Below, in pieces: positions 7,843 to 15,021 of a stretch of 17,290 nt of DNA. This stretch comes from a bacterium. Lineage in GTDB: Bacteria > Cyanobacteriota > Vampirovibrionia > Gastranaerophilales > Gastranaerophilaceae. The stretch lies in contig JAKSUP010000006.1 of NCBI GenBank assembly GCA_024408905.1, positions 1 through 17,290 of the forward strand, read 5' to 3'. The position numbers and the translations under genes are program-made. The notes beneath the pieces are model-generated. The model saw only the letters and a list, made by a program, of their open reading frames with translations, did no database searches and was not told the origin of the DNA. How positions within the stretch are numbered: position 1 is the stretch's first letter; each line of letters starts with the position of its first letter.

Positions 7843-9231
7843 ATGATAAAACTCAACTATCGTAATGCAGATTCACTTATCATAGGGCAAGAAAACGGAT
7901 TGGATATTGCTCAAGAATTTACAAATTACAAAGAGCGTATTGCTGAAATTATCACAAGCTTAAATCAACGTAAAGATAAACCGGGACAATGGCTTCAATG
8001 GATGAATTTAGGATATAGCGAAGAAACTGTTTGGTATGTAAAAGAATTTGCATCAATGGTTGAAGGTCGTTTTGATAATATTCTTGTGCTTGGTATTGGT
8101 GGCTCTGCTTTGGGTGGTCTTGCCGTAACAGAGGCTCTATTGAAGCCATATTGGAATTTGTTAACCAAAGAACAAAGAAACGGGCTTCCGAGAATTTTCT
8201 TTTTGGATAATATTGATCCTGATACAATGAACGGACTTTTTGATGTTATTGATTTAAGGAAAACTTTAGTCAATGTAATAACAAAATCAGGTTCTACGGC
8301 AGAAACAATGTCGCAGTATATGATTTTAAAAGACATGTTAGAAAAAGAGCTTGGTGATGACTACAGAAAAAATATTGTTGTTACTACAGACAAAGAAACA
8401 GGGATTTTAAGACAGCTTGCAAACCAAGAAGGTTACAAAGCTTTTGTAGTACCTGACGATGTAGGGGGAAGATTTTCGGTATTTTCAGCCGTAGGTCTTT
8501 TGCCTTTTGCACTTGTAGGCTTAAATATTGACCAAATAGTAAACGGTATTAAAGATATGGATTTGGCACTCAAAAATACCGATATTTATAATAATATTGC
8601 AGCACAAGGAGCATTGATACAATACTTGTTGGATACTAAAAAAGGTAAAAACTTATCTGTTATGATGCCTTATTCAAGCAGATTAAAATATATTTCTGAT
8701 TGGTATGTCCAGTTGTGGGCAGAATCTTTGGGAAAAGAAGTTAATAATAACGGAGAGAAAGTTAATATTGGTCCGACTCCTATAAAAGCACTCGGAGCAA
8801 CTGACCAGCACTCACAAATTCAGTTATATAACGAAGGACCTAATAACAAGGTTATTACGTTTATAAGAATAGATAATTTTGATACAACATTGGAAATCCC
8901 TAGAATTTTTGAATACACAAATGTTAATTATCTTGCCGGTAAGACTATAAATGCATTGATTAATGCAGAAGCTGATTCTACAAGGGTTGCGCTATCCGAT
9001 TATTCAAGACCGACTATGACATTGACAATTGATAAAGTTGATGAATATAATGTTGCTCAGCTTTTATACATGTTAGAAGTTCAAACAGCAATAGCAGGTG
9101 AATTATATAATATCAATACCTTTAACCAGCCGGGGGTTGAACAGGCAAAAAATTACACTTATGCTTTGATGGGTAGAGCAGGTTATGAAGAATCTGCCAA
9201 AAATCTTCAGGAAAAATTGGCAAATGTATAG
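7843..9231 (+). CDS. pgi: Glucose-6-phosphate isomerase
   Basis: A 462-aa cytoplasmic enzyme interconverting glucose 6-phosphate and fructose 6-phosphate in glycolysis and gluconeogenesis. It is of the shorter bacterial type (about 450 aa). Two SIS domains are evident. GIGGSALGG (84-92) and the SGSTAE phosphate-binding loop (149-154) lie in the first. VGGRFSVFSAVGLLPFA (catalytic Arg210), WAESLGKE (Glu294) and GATDQHSQIQLYNEGP (His323) complete the active site. The C-terminal GVEQAK supplies the usual active-site lysine. All expected key residues are present. The start is an ATG with GAGG 5 nt upstream, 12 nt after the activase-like gene, indicating cotranscription. The stop TAG runs directly into a G-rich 8-mer tandem repeat. 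Confidence 0.96.
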   Translation: MIKLNYRNADSLIIGQENGLDIAQEFTNYKERIAEIITSLNQRKDKPGQWLQWMNLGYSEETVWYVKEFASMVEGRFDNILVLGIGGSALGGLAVTEALLKPYWNLLTKEQRNGLPRIFFLDNIDPDTMNGLFDVIDLRKTLVNVITKSGSTAETMSQYMILKDMLEKELGDDYRKNIVVTTDKETGILRQLANQEGYKAFVVPDDVGGRFSVFSAVGLLPFALVGLNIDQIVNGIKDMDLALKNTDIYNNIAAQGALIQYLLDTKKGKNLSVMMPYSSRLKYISDWYVQLWAESLGKEVNNNGEKVNIGPTPIKALGATDQHSQIQLYNEGPNNKVITFIRIDNFDTTLEIPRIFEYTNVNYLAGKTINALINAEADSTRVALSDYSRPTMTLTIDKVDEYNVAQLLYMLEVQTAIAGELYNINTFNQPGVEQAKNYTYALMGRAGYEESAKNLQEKLANV

Positions 9232-9254
9232 GGGTAAAGGGATAAAGGGGTAAA
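9231..9254 (+). repeat. Three tandem 8-mers GGGRTAAA
   Basis: GGGGTAAA, GGGATAAA and GGGGTAAA stand head to tail and overlap the last base of the pgi stop codon. A TATAAA follows. This is a minor intergenic repeat. It could act as an mRNA feature between pgi and the small downstream gene, but no function is shown. Confidence 0.7.
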
Positions 9255-9308
9255 TATAAAGTAGCCTCAAATGAGTATATAAGAAGGTAAAAAGAGGGTT
9301 AATATTTA

Positions 9309-9572
9309 ATGAGATTAATAGATAAATTGAAAAGTTTCGAGCGTCAATATGTTTTTTTAAGGTGGGCAACAGGTGCCGAATACGGTAAACTCAACTATGT
9401 CGGAGATGATTATGTTGAATTTTCTGTTATCGATGTAGATAATATGGAGTATCGCGAAACAACTATTATAAATTCCTCTTTGATACTGGAAGTTATTTTC
9501 GGTGGTGCCGATATTTCAAGAATTGTTGCTGAAATATCATCAATGCTAAATAACGAAGAAAACGTAAATTAA
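9309..9572 (+). CDS. Small hypothetical protein, possible small beta-barrel
   Basis: An 87-aa protein of unknown function, third gene after the activase-like gene and pgi, 77 bp downstream of pgi. GAGGG lies 10 nt before the ATG, a little far but usable. A short basic helix (MRLIDKLKSFERQY) leads into alternating strands (GKLNYVGDDYVEFSVIDVDNM, then ETTIINSSLILEVIF) and a C-terminal helix (about 68-82). The strand pattern with YVGDDYVEF recalls Sm-like or other small beta-barrel proteins. This is an impression from the pattern, not a domain match. It has no cysteine, signal peptide or membrane helix. No terminator separates it from pgi, so it probably belongs to the same transcript. Confidence 0.65.
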   Translation: MRLIDKLKSFERQYVFLRWATGAEYGKLNYVGDDYVEFSVIDVDNMEYRETTIINSSLILEVIFGGADISRIVAEISSMLNNEENVN

Positions 9573-9609
9573 AATTTACTTTTTAATTTTTAAATATATT
9601 TAACCAAAA

Positions 9610-9639
9610 AACACAACAAAATATATATTTTGTTGTGTT
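9610..9639. promoter_or_regulatory. Long palindrome upstream of the sigma gene, candidate operator
   Basis: Bases 9610-9624 and 9625-9639 are perfect reverse complements, 15 bp each, with half-site AACAAAATAT at the centre. A 23-nt core (9612-9634) recurs exactly at 13544-13566 upstream of clpB. No poly-T follows directly, which argues for a protein-binding site rather than a simple terminator. The right arm overlaps a putative -35 box. Confidence 0.6.
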
Positions 9640-9661
9640 AGTTACCCAGTATGGGTATAGA
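9633..9661 (+). promoter_or_regulatory. Putative promoter of the sigma/anti-sigma operon
   Basis: TTGTGT (9633-9638) and TATAGA (9656-9661) are 17 nt apart. The -35 box falls in the right arm of the palindrome at 9610-9639, so a repressor bound there would block the polymerase. The match to consensus is moderate. Confidence 0.3.
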
Positions 9662-9674
9662 TTTATTTTTTTAA
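9643..9674 (+). terminator. Short hairpin plus T-rich tract, possible terminator or attenuator
   Basis: TACCC (9643-9647) and GGGTA (9653-9657) form a 5-bp stem with loop AGTAT, followed after TAG by ATTTATTTTTTT. It could end the upstream operon, or attenuate transcription entering the sigma gene. The stem is short. Confidence 0.35.
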
Positions 9675-9681
9675 GCACTTA

Positions 9682-9731
9682 AGCATGGTCTTATGAAACT
9701 TTCATATAAAAAAAAAGAAACTTACCATGCT
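9682..9731 (+). promoter_or_regulatory. Leader hairpin enclosing the sigma start codon
   Basis: AGCATGGT (9682-9689) pairs perfectly with ACCATGCT (9724-9731), which contains the ATG of the sigma gene (9727-9729). Inside the loop, TATGAAA (9692-9698) and TTTCATA (9700-9706) form a second stem. No Shine-Dalgarno sequence precedes the ATG. If it forms in the mRNA, the structure would hide the start codon. Confidence 0.45.
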
Positions 9732-10257
9732 GATAGAACTTGCTCGCCATGGAGATATAAAAGCATTAGAAGAAATTATTAAACGAATTCAAAGCCACGT
9801 GTATGCTATTTTTGCACATCTTGTCAGCAACAAAGATGACGTTTCTGACTTGACACAAGAAAGCTTGCTAAAACTCGCAAAAGCAATTCCTCACCTAAAC
9901 GACGTGAATTATTTTAACAATTGGCTGAACAAAATCATCACCAATACCTTCAATGACTACGTCAGAAAGTTGCCGAGTCATTATGTGGAACTGGACGAAG
10001 ATAAACTTAATGAGATAAAAGACAAGATAGGCTGTGAACCGGGCGAAAAGTGTTTGTTTTCAGAGTTAGAAAAAATAATTAAAGCAGCACTCTTAACTTT
10101 GCCACATGAACTCAGAATAGCTATTGTGCTGAGAGAATACGAAGGACTTAGCTATGAAGATATTTCAAAAATTACAAATACTACCTTAGGCACTGTGAAA
10201 TCCAGAATTTCACGTGCAAGGCTTAAACTGCAAAAAGAATTAAAAGAATTTATATAG
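9727..10257 (+). CDS. ECF-type RNA polymerase sigma factor
   Basis: A 176-aa sigma-70 family protein with only regions 2 and 4, the ECF layout. Region 2 runs from LARHGDIKALEEIIKRIQ (about 5-22) through DDVSDLTQESLLKLAKAI (about 37-54, core-binding region 2.2) to FNNWLNKIITNTFNDYVRKL (about 63-82, -10 recognition). Region 4 contains LPHELRIAIVLREYEGLSYEDISK and a helix-turn-helix ending LGTVKSRISRARLKLQKEL (about 150-172). It would direct RNA polymerase to stress promoters. The ATG lacks a ribosome binding site and lies in a predicted stem, yet no other start fits the conserved N-terminus. The anti-sigma gene follows 10 nt later and its ribosome binding site overlaps this stop codon. The closest ECF group cannot be named. 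Confidence 0.9.
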   Translation: MLIELARHGDIKALEEIIKRIQSHVYAIFAHLVSNKDDVSDLTQESLLKLAKAIPHLNDVNYFNNWLNKIITNTFNDYVRKLPSHYVELDEDKLNEIKDKIGCEPGEKCLFSELEKIIKAALLTLPHELRIAIVLREYEGLSYEDISKITNTTLGTVKSRISRARLKLQKELKEFI

Positions 10258-10267
10258 GAGATTATTA

Positions 10268-10828
10268 ATGAAACTTACTTGCGCACAAATGGATGTACTA
10301 ATTACTTTTTACATAGAAGGAGATTTGTCTCGGACATTGAAGTCAGAAGTGGAAAACCACCTTAAAACCTGTTCTTCTTGCCGTGCAAAATACGACATTA
10401 TTAAGACCATGCTTTTTGATATAAAATCGTCATTAAACGATGAAAGTATAGCTACATCAACTTGCAACAAATATGGAACAAAGACAACATCTCAACAATA
10501 CAGAGTATTCAAAAATGATTTGTCTGCATACATTGATAATGAATTGCCACAAGAAGAAAATATTAAAATAAAAAAATTAACAATTAACAATGCCCATGCC
10601 AGAAAAGAGTTAGAAAACAGTTATAACATACGCAGATTAATGAATGCGTCTTTTCGAAAAACAAAAGAAGAAAACAAATTAGACTTTGCAAAAAACATTT
10701 TATCCCAACTGGACATCGAACAAGAAGCAAGCCTCCTAAACATTCATCCCATAATTAAATGGACAATGATATTTTGTTTCGGAAGCTTGACTGCTTTAGC
10801 AATTTCGCTATTTATTTTTGGATTGTAG
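10268..10828 (+). CDS. Zinc-finger membrane-anchored anti-sigma factor
   Basis: A 186-aa partner of the preceding sigma factor. The N-terminus is a zf-HC2/ZAS domain with Cys5, His31, Cys35 and Cys38 (HLKTCSSC), which binds zinc and clamps the sigma factor. Residues about 84-130 (LSAYIDNELPQEENIKIKK, then ARKELENSYNIRRLMNASF) look like a second ZAS-type helical domain that has lost its zinc ligands. One transmembrane helix (about 165-185) ends the protein, leaving almost nothing outside the membrane. Release of sigma may therefore depend on the cytoplasmic domain or on intramembrane proteolysis. AGGAG overlapping the sigma stop codon, 7 nt before the ATG, indicates translational coupling. The stop lies 7 nt from that of convergent clpB. 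Confidence 0.85.
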   Translation: MKLTCAQMDVLITFYIEGDLSRTLKSEVENHLKTCSSCRAKYDIIKTMLFDIKSSLNDESIATSTCNKYGTKTTSQQYRVFKNDLSAYIDNELPQEENIKIKKLTINNAHARKELENSYNIRRLMNASFRKTKEENKLDFAKNILSQLDIEQEASLLNIHPIIKWTMIFCFGSLTALAISLFIFGL

Positions 10829-10835
10829 AACTATC

Positions 10836-13436
10836 TTATGCTTTTTCAAAAACGATTTCATCGTCATTTACGTCAATTTTAACATTGTCACCGTCAACAA
10901 ACTTCTGTGACAAAATTAATTTTGACAAAGGATTTTCAACCATTTGACGAATTACTCTTTTTAATGGTCTTGCGCCATACATAGGATTAAATCCTCTCGT
11001 TGCCAACAATTCTTTTGCATCATCTGTTATTTCAAAAGTGATAGAATGTTCTGAAAGCAAGTTGCGTAAATTTTCCATTTGTATGTCAACAATAGCTGAC
11101 AACTGCTGTAAGTTCAAAGCTCTAAAGAAAATAGTTTCATCAACCCTGTTCAAAAATTCAGGTTTAAAATGGTCACGCATCAACGCTGTAACTTTTTCTT
11201 TTGTTTCTTCAAAGCTGCCTTGTTCCAATGTGGCATTCAAAGAATCTTCCAAAATAATATCGCTTCCGATATTACTTGTCATAATAATTACAGTATTTTT
11301 GAAATCAATTGTTCTTCCTTTAGAATCCGTCAATCTGCCATCATCAAAGATTTGCAACATAATATTAAATACGTCAGGATGAGCTTTTTCAATTTCATCA
11401 AAAAGCACAACAGAATAAGGTTTTCTTCTGACAGCCTCGGTTAATTGACCTCCTTCTTCATAACCTACATACCCCGGAGGCGCACCAACAAGCCTAGATA
11501 CATTATGTTTTTCCATATATTCTGACATATCAATTCTTACAATTGCATCTTCATCATTGAATAAGAATTGTGCAAGTGTTTTTGCAAGTTCTGTTTTACC
11601 AACACCCGTAGGTCCCAAAAATATAAATGTACCTATTGGTCGTTTAGGATCTTTTAAACCTGATCTTGCACGACGAATAGCGTCAGACACGGTTTCAACG
11701 GCTTCTTCTTGACCAATTAGACGTTTATGCAAAACATCTTCCATTCTGAGAAGTTTCTGCATCTCGCTTTCAACAAGTTTGTTTACAGGAATTCCTGTCC
11801 ATTTGCTTACAATTTCAGCAATATCTTCGCCTGAAATTTCTTCTTTTAATAATTTATTTTCTGTTTTTTCAGCACCTTGAACGGATTGAAGTTTCTTTTC
11901 AAGTTCCATCAATTTGCCGTATTTAAGTTCTGCTGCTGTTTGTAAATCAGTATTGCGTTCAGCCTCGGCAATTTTTATTTTTACTTTGTCAATTTCTTCT
12001 TTTATTCCCGCTTCGCCTGAAATTGTATTTTTTTCAATTTCCCATTGAGTTTTTAGGGCAGATATTTTTTCTTCCAAAGCATCAATTTCTGAAGTTAATT
12101 TATCAATTTTTGAAATACTTTCAGGAGAAGTTTCTTTTTTCAAAGCTTCTCTTTCGATTTCAAGTTGAATTTTTTGACGCAGCATAACATCAATTTCTTC
12201 CGGCATGGAATCAATTTCAATCCTTAAAGCAGATGCTGCTTCATCAATTAAATCTATTGCTTTATCCGGCAAAAACCTGTCTGTAATGTATCTATCTGAA
12301 AGTTTTGCAGCCTCAATCAAAGCACTATCCAAAATTCTTACACCATGGTGAACTTCGTATTTTTCTTTTAAACCACGCAAAATTGAAATAGTATCTTCAA
12401 CGCTTGGTTCATCTACAAGCACAGGTTGAAAACGTCTTTCAAGCGCAGGATCTTTTTCAATATACTTTCTGTATTCATTGACTGTTGTTGCGCCAATTGT
12501 CCTTAATTCACCCCTAGCAAGCATCGGTTTCAAAAGGTTACCTGCATCCATTGAACCTTCTGTAGCACCGGTACCGACTACTGTATGAAGTTCATCAATA
12601 AACATTACAATTTCGCCTTCTGCATCTTGAACTTCTTTTAATACAGCTTTTAGGCGTTCTTCAAATTCACCCCTGAATTTTGCACCGGCAACCAGAGCGC
12701 CAAGGTCAAGAGAAATTAATTTTACCCCTTTTAAACTTTCAGGAACGTCACCTCTTATTATTCTTTGTGCTAAACCTTCAACAATAGCAGTTTTACCAAC
12801 CCCCGGTTCTCCTATTAAAACAGGGTTATTCTTTGTTCTTCTATTAAGAACTTGTATAATTCTTCTAACTTCTTCATCACGGCCAATTACAGGATCTAAT
12901 TTACCCTTTTTAGCCATTTCAGTTAAATCTGTAGAATATTTTGCCAAAGCTTTTAAATTTTCTTCTGCGTTTTTTGTATCCACTTTTTTATTACCTCTGA
13001 TTTTTTTCATAACATTTAATATTGCATTTACCCCGACTCCTTGTCTAAGCAGCAAATCCTTTATAAATGAGCCTTCTAATTTTGACATTGCAATCAAAAT
13101 ACATTCAATTCCGATAAATTCATCTTTTAAACTTTCAGCTTCTTGAGTAGCAATCTCTAAAAGCGCATTTGTATCACGAGAAAGCAATATTTGCTGCCCA
13201 ACACTTGGGGTTGCAAGAGTCGGATATGTTTTAACTTTCGCAACAACTTCATTAATAAAATGTTGGTTAAGAAGTTTAAGTTCTTCTAAATAGTCTTTAG
13301 AAATACCCTTATCTTCAACCATAGCGAGTACAATGTGTTCAGGTTGCACTTCGGTATTTTTGTAAAAATCTTTTTTGGCATTCGCTGCGAAAATTATTTC
13401 TTGCGAATAATTCGTAAACTTTTCAAAATTTATCAT
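10836..13436 (-). CDS. clpB: ATP-dependent chaperone/disaggregase ClpB
   Basis: An 866-aa Hsp100 protein, close to the usual length (about 860), that extracts and refolds aggregated proteins together with the DnaK system in the cytoplasm. In order: an N-terminal Clp domain (about 1-145); AAA1 with Walker A GEPGVGKT at 209-216 and Walker B VMFIDELH; a full-length coiled-coil middle domain (about 410-530), which separates ClpB from ClpC and ClpA; AAA2 with Walker A GPTGVGKT at 608-615 and [13 protein letters not shown]; and the C-terminal small domain. No ClpP-docking loop is seen. CGGAG lies 9 nt before the ATG. The gene faces the sigma/anti-sigma operon. Its upstream region carries a copy of the palindrome found before the sigma gene. 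No CIRCE element is visible. Confidence 0.97.
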   Translation of the reverse strand: MINFEKFTNYSQEIIFAANAKKDFYKNTEVQPEHIVLAMVEDKGISKDYLEELKLLNQHFINEVVAKVKTYPTLATPSVGQQILLSRDTNALLEIATQEAESLKDEFIGIECILIAMSKLEGSFIKDLLLRQGVGVNAILNVMKKIRGNKKVDTKNAEENLKALAKYSTDLTEMAKKGKLDPVIGRDEEVRRIIQVLNRRTKNNPVLIGEPGVGKTAIVEGLAQRIIRGDVPESLKGVKLISLDLGALVAGAKFRGEFEERLKAVLKEVQDAEGEIVMFIDELHTVVGTGATEGSMDAGNLLKPMLARGELRTIGATTVNEYRKYIEKDPALERRFQPVLVDEPSVEDTISILRGLKEKYEVHHGVRILDSALIEAAKLSDRYITDRFLPDKAIDLIDEAASALRIEIDSMPEEIDVMLRQKIQLEIEREALKKETSPESISKIDKLTSEIDALEEKISALKTQWEIEKNTISGEAGIKEEIDKVKIKIAEAERNTDLQTAAELKYGKLMELEKKLQSVQGAEKTENKLLKEEISGEDIAEIVSKWTGIPVNKLVESEMQKLLRMEDVLHKRLIGQEEAVETVSDAIRRARSGLKDPKRPIGTFIFLGPTGVGKTELAKTLAQFLFNDEDAIVRIDMSEYMEKHNVSRLVGAPPGYVGYEEGGQLTEAVRRKPYSVVLFDEIEKAHPDVFNIMLQIFDDGRLTDSKGRTIDFKNTVIIMTSNIGSDIILEDSLNATLEQGSFEETKEKVTALMRDHFKPEFLNRVDETIFFRALNLQQLSAIVDIQMENLRNLLSEHSITFEITDDAKELLATRGFNPMYGARPLKRVIRQMVENPLSKLILSQKFVDGDNVKIDVNDDEIVFEKA

Positions 13437-13480
13437 AATTTAAAACTCCGTTGTAAGATTTTTTAAAACCTCACATTATC

Positions 13481-13507
13481 ATTTTAATGATATTTTTTAA
13501 AAGTCAA
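13481..13507 (-). promoter_or_regulatory. clpB: Putative clpB promoter
   Basis: On the minus strand TTGACT (13507-13502) is followed 15 nt later by TAAAAT (13486-13481), about 45 nt before the clpB start. The spacing is short; GATAAT at 13480-13475 is an alternative but gives a 21-nt spacer. A TATCATT/AATGATA inverted repeat (13477-13492) covers the -10. Confidence 0.3.
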
Positions 13508-13543
13508 GAAAAAATTAACTATTATTTAATTTTTTATAAAATT

Positions 13544-13566
13544 CACAACAAAATATATATTTTGTT
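13544..13566. promoter_or_regulatory. Copy of the sigma-operon palindrome upstream of clpB
   Basis: These 23 nt are identical to 9612-9634. Here 13547-13566 is a perfect 20-nt palindrome of two AACAAAATAT half-sites; the outer arm pairs seen at the sigma copy are lost. It lies about 108 nt upstream of the clpB start codon. Identity confined to the palindrome is what one expects of a shared regulator site. Confidence 0.55.
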
Positions 13567-13886
13567 ACATTTTAAATTAAATAAAAATGCATATTGTTTA
13601 CCAAATGGGGCAAAAGAAAACAGGTCGGTTAATCCTTCCTGTTAAGATTTTACACTAGCCGAAATATAAATAGCAATATCATTATACTATAAAATTTTTC
13701 AAAACACAAACAATATGGGGCATGGTCAAAATTGACAATGCAGAGTTTTAGCTTGAAACTGGTGTTTATCTATAGAATTTTCCGTTTTATAAAATATGTT
13801 AACTTATGTAACAAATATATATTTTATATATAAAAATTGTCAATTTTCTTAACAAAAGAGTTTTAATATAAATAAGAGGACTTATT

Positions 13887-14363
13887 ATGGCTCAAAGTAT
13901 AAATAATTCCATAGTATCTTATCAAGAAGTTGAGGCGCTCAAAGAAATGATATTTAAACGCGCTCAAGAACGTGCTGATGCAATGGAAAAGAATATTAAG
14001 CATGCGTACACAAGTTCTATTAAAGAAGATGTTATGGATTTGGCGAGAAATAGTTTTGTAGCGCCACACAATCCGTTTTCATCAGTTCAAACTACGGAAG
14101 AAAAAGAAATTCCGGAAACAAATGCTGTTCAAAAAACAGAAACAAAGGATGGTTTGGGTTTCAAACCGTTAAAAATTGATACACAAGAGCAAGTAATTAA
14201 TAATGAGATTAATGCAAAGGCAGAAATTTATTCAACAATGTCTGAAGCACGCAGTACATTGGAGAAAAAATCATCATTTATGGGGGCATTGGACTTTTTA
14301 AATTCTAAGGCAACGATTGCTAATTGGGAAAGAAAAGATAAAAAATTTAATGCAATTGCCTAG
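13887..14363 (+). CDS. Hypothetical helical protein, 158 aa
   Basis: AGAGGA lies 6 nt before the ATG, so the start is well supported. The N-terminal 50 residues are strongly helical and charged (YQEVEALKEMIFKRAQERAD, then MEKNIKHAYTSSIKEDVMDLA) and could form a coiled coil. Residues about 60-105 are polar, rich in T/E/K and probably disordered. A second helical region (about 108-130) and a short C-terminal tail with FMGALDFLNSKATIANWERK follow. No cysteine, signal peptide or membrane helix is present. I recognise no family and assign no function. It is divergent from clpB across about 450 bp and convergent with the flagellin gene across the repeat region. Confidence 0.7.
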   Translation: MAQSINNSIVSYQEVEALKEMIFKRAQERADAMEKNIKHAYTSSIKEDVMDLARNSFVAPHNPFSSVQTTEEKEIPETNAVQKTETKDGLGFKPLKIDTQEQVINNEINAKAEIYSTMSEARSTLEKKSSFMGALDFLNSKATIANWERKDKKFNAIA

Positions 14364-14437
14364 AGAAGATATTTTTGGCAGAGATAAAACTTGTCGTACT
14401 GAAACGAGTTTTGCATGACAAAATTTGATACGTAGAT

Positions 14438-14739
14438 ACTCCCTCTCCTGATTTAGGCACTACTGTCCATGATAATTTTTGAATAATAAAAACATAAGAA
14501 AAATATGTCATTCCGAAAATTTAGAAAATCAGTATGAACATATGTGAATACTTGATTTTCAAATTGTTCGGAATCTTACCCAAAAACAAGTAACACTACA
14601 AGCTGGTAAGATCCTGAAATACGCCTTAAATTTATGTCTTGATTATAAAACTATTTTCTATATTACACGGCTATTCAGGATGACAGGTATATTTACCTGA
14701 ATTTATTTTGGACAGTAATGCCTTTTTAGGAGAGGGAGT
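14438..14739. repeat. MITE-like nested inverted-repeat element, about 302 bp
   Basis: The ends are inverted repeats of about 30 bp. ACTCCCTCTCCT (14438-14449) and AGGAGAGGGAGT (14728-14739) are perfect; inside them GGCACTACTGTCC (14456-14468) pairs with GGACAGTAATGCC (14710-14722) with one mismatch. Within lie TGTCATTCCGAA (14506-14517), TTCGGAAT (14567-14574), GGAATCTTACC (14570-14580), GGTAAGATCC (14605-14614), ATCCTGAA (14611-14618) and TTCAGGATGACA (14674-14685). These can pair as two side-by-side hairpins or as one cruciform. No coding frame is present and no clear target-site duplication is seen. It fits a non-autonomous mobile or dispersed structural repeat. Confidence 0.7.
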
Positions 14740-14745
14740 TGTTGT

Positions 14746-14984
14746 TTCCTCTCCTGATTTAGGAGAGGAAGTTATTGACATCTATCTCCCCTAGGGGGAA
14801 CGAATTTCTGTACGAGCTTTAGCTCGGATAGCGAACAGATTGAGCATACAAGTGACATAGTCACGAAATGCGAAATTCTGTGAGCGTGGAAGAAATTCAA
14901 GACAGATGTCACGAAGTGACAGAGAGGGTTGTAATATTTTACCCTCTCCTGTCGGACAAGCCGACATCCTCTCCATAGGAGAGG
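14746..14984. repeat. Cluster of short GC-rich hairpin repeats
   Basis: A run of perfect small inverted repeats: TTCCTCTCCT/AGGAGAGGAA with loop GATTT (14746-14770), CCCCTAGGGG (14788-14797), GAGC/GCTC, GTGAC/GTCAC, GTCAC/GTGAC, TGTCGG/CCGACA (14950-14966) and CCTCTCC/GGAGAGG with loop ATA (14968-14984). CTCTCCTGATTTAGG also occurs inside the left end of the neighbouring element (14443-14457), so the two regions share a module. The cluster lies between the 3' ends of two convergent genes and may help end transcription or protect mRNA ends. A 71-codon frame across it is judged spurious. Confidence 0.6.
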
Positions 14985-15021
14985 TAGGTGTAGTTTTTTC
15001 TCTCATAATTTAAGAAAAAGG

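Larger units (their letters stand above)
13437..13886. other. Divergent intergenic region between clpB and the 158-aa gene
   Basis: About 450 AT-rich bases without a gene. It holds the clpB promoter candidate (13481-13507), the palindrome copy at 13544-13566, a gapped inverted repeat AACAGG/CCTGTT (13619-13643), two copies of ATGGGGCA (13605-13612 and 13715-13722), and GTCAA/TTGAC arms near 13725-13736. At 13810-13829 AACAAATATATATTTTATAT loosely resembles half of the shared palindrome. No convincing promoter for the 158-aa gene was found. Confidence 0.5.

Noticed and set aside
10759..11444. Plus-strand frames opposite the clpB 3' end
   Set aside because: Antisense shadows of clpB with no independent support.
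13477..13492. CIRCE/HrcA-type operator at clpB
   Set aside because: The inverted repeat present (TATCATT/AATGATA) does not match the TTAGCACTC-N9-GAGTGCTAA consensus.
14791..15006. 71-codon minus-strand frame
   Set aside because: It lies wholly in the hairpin-repeat cluster and its codons simply translate the repeats.
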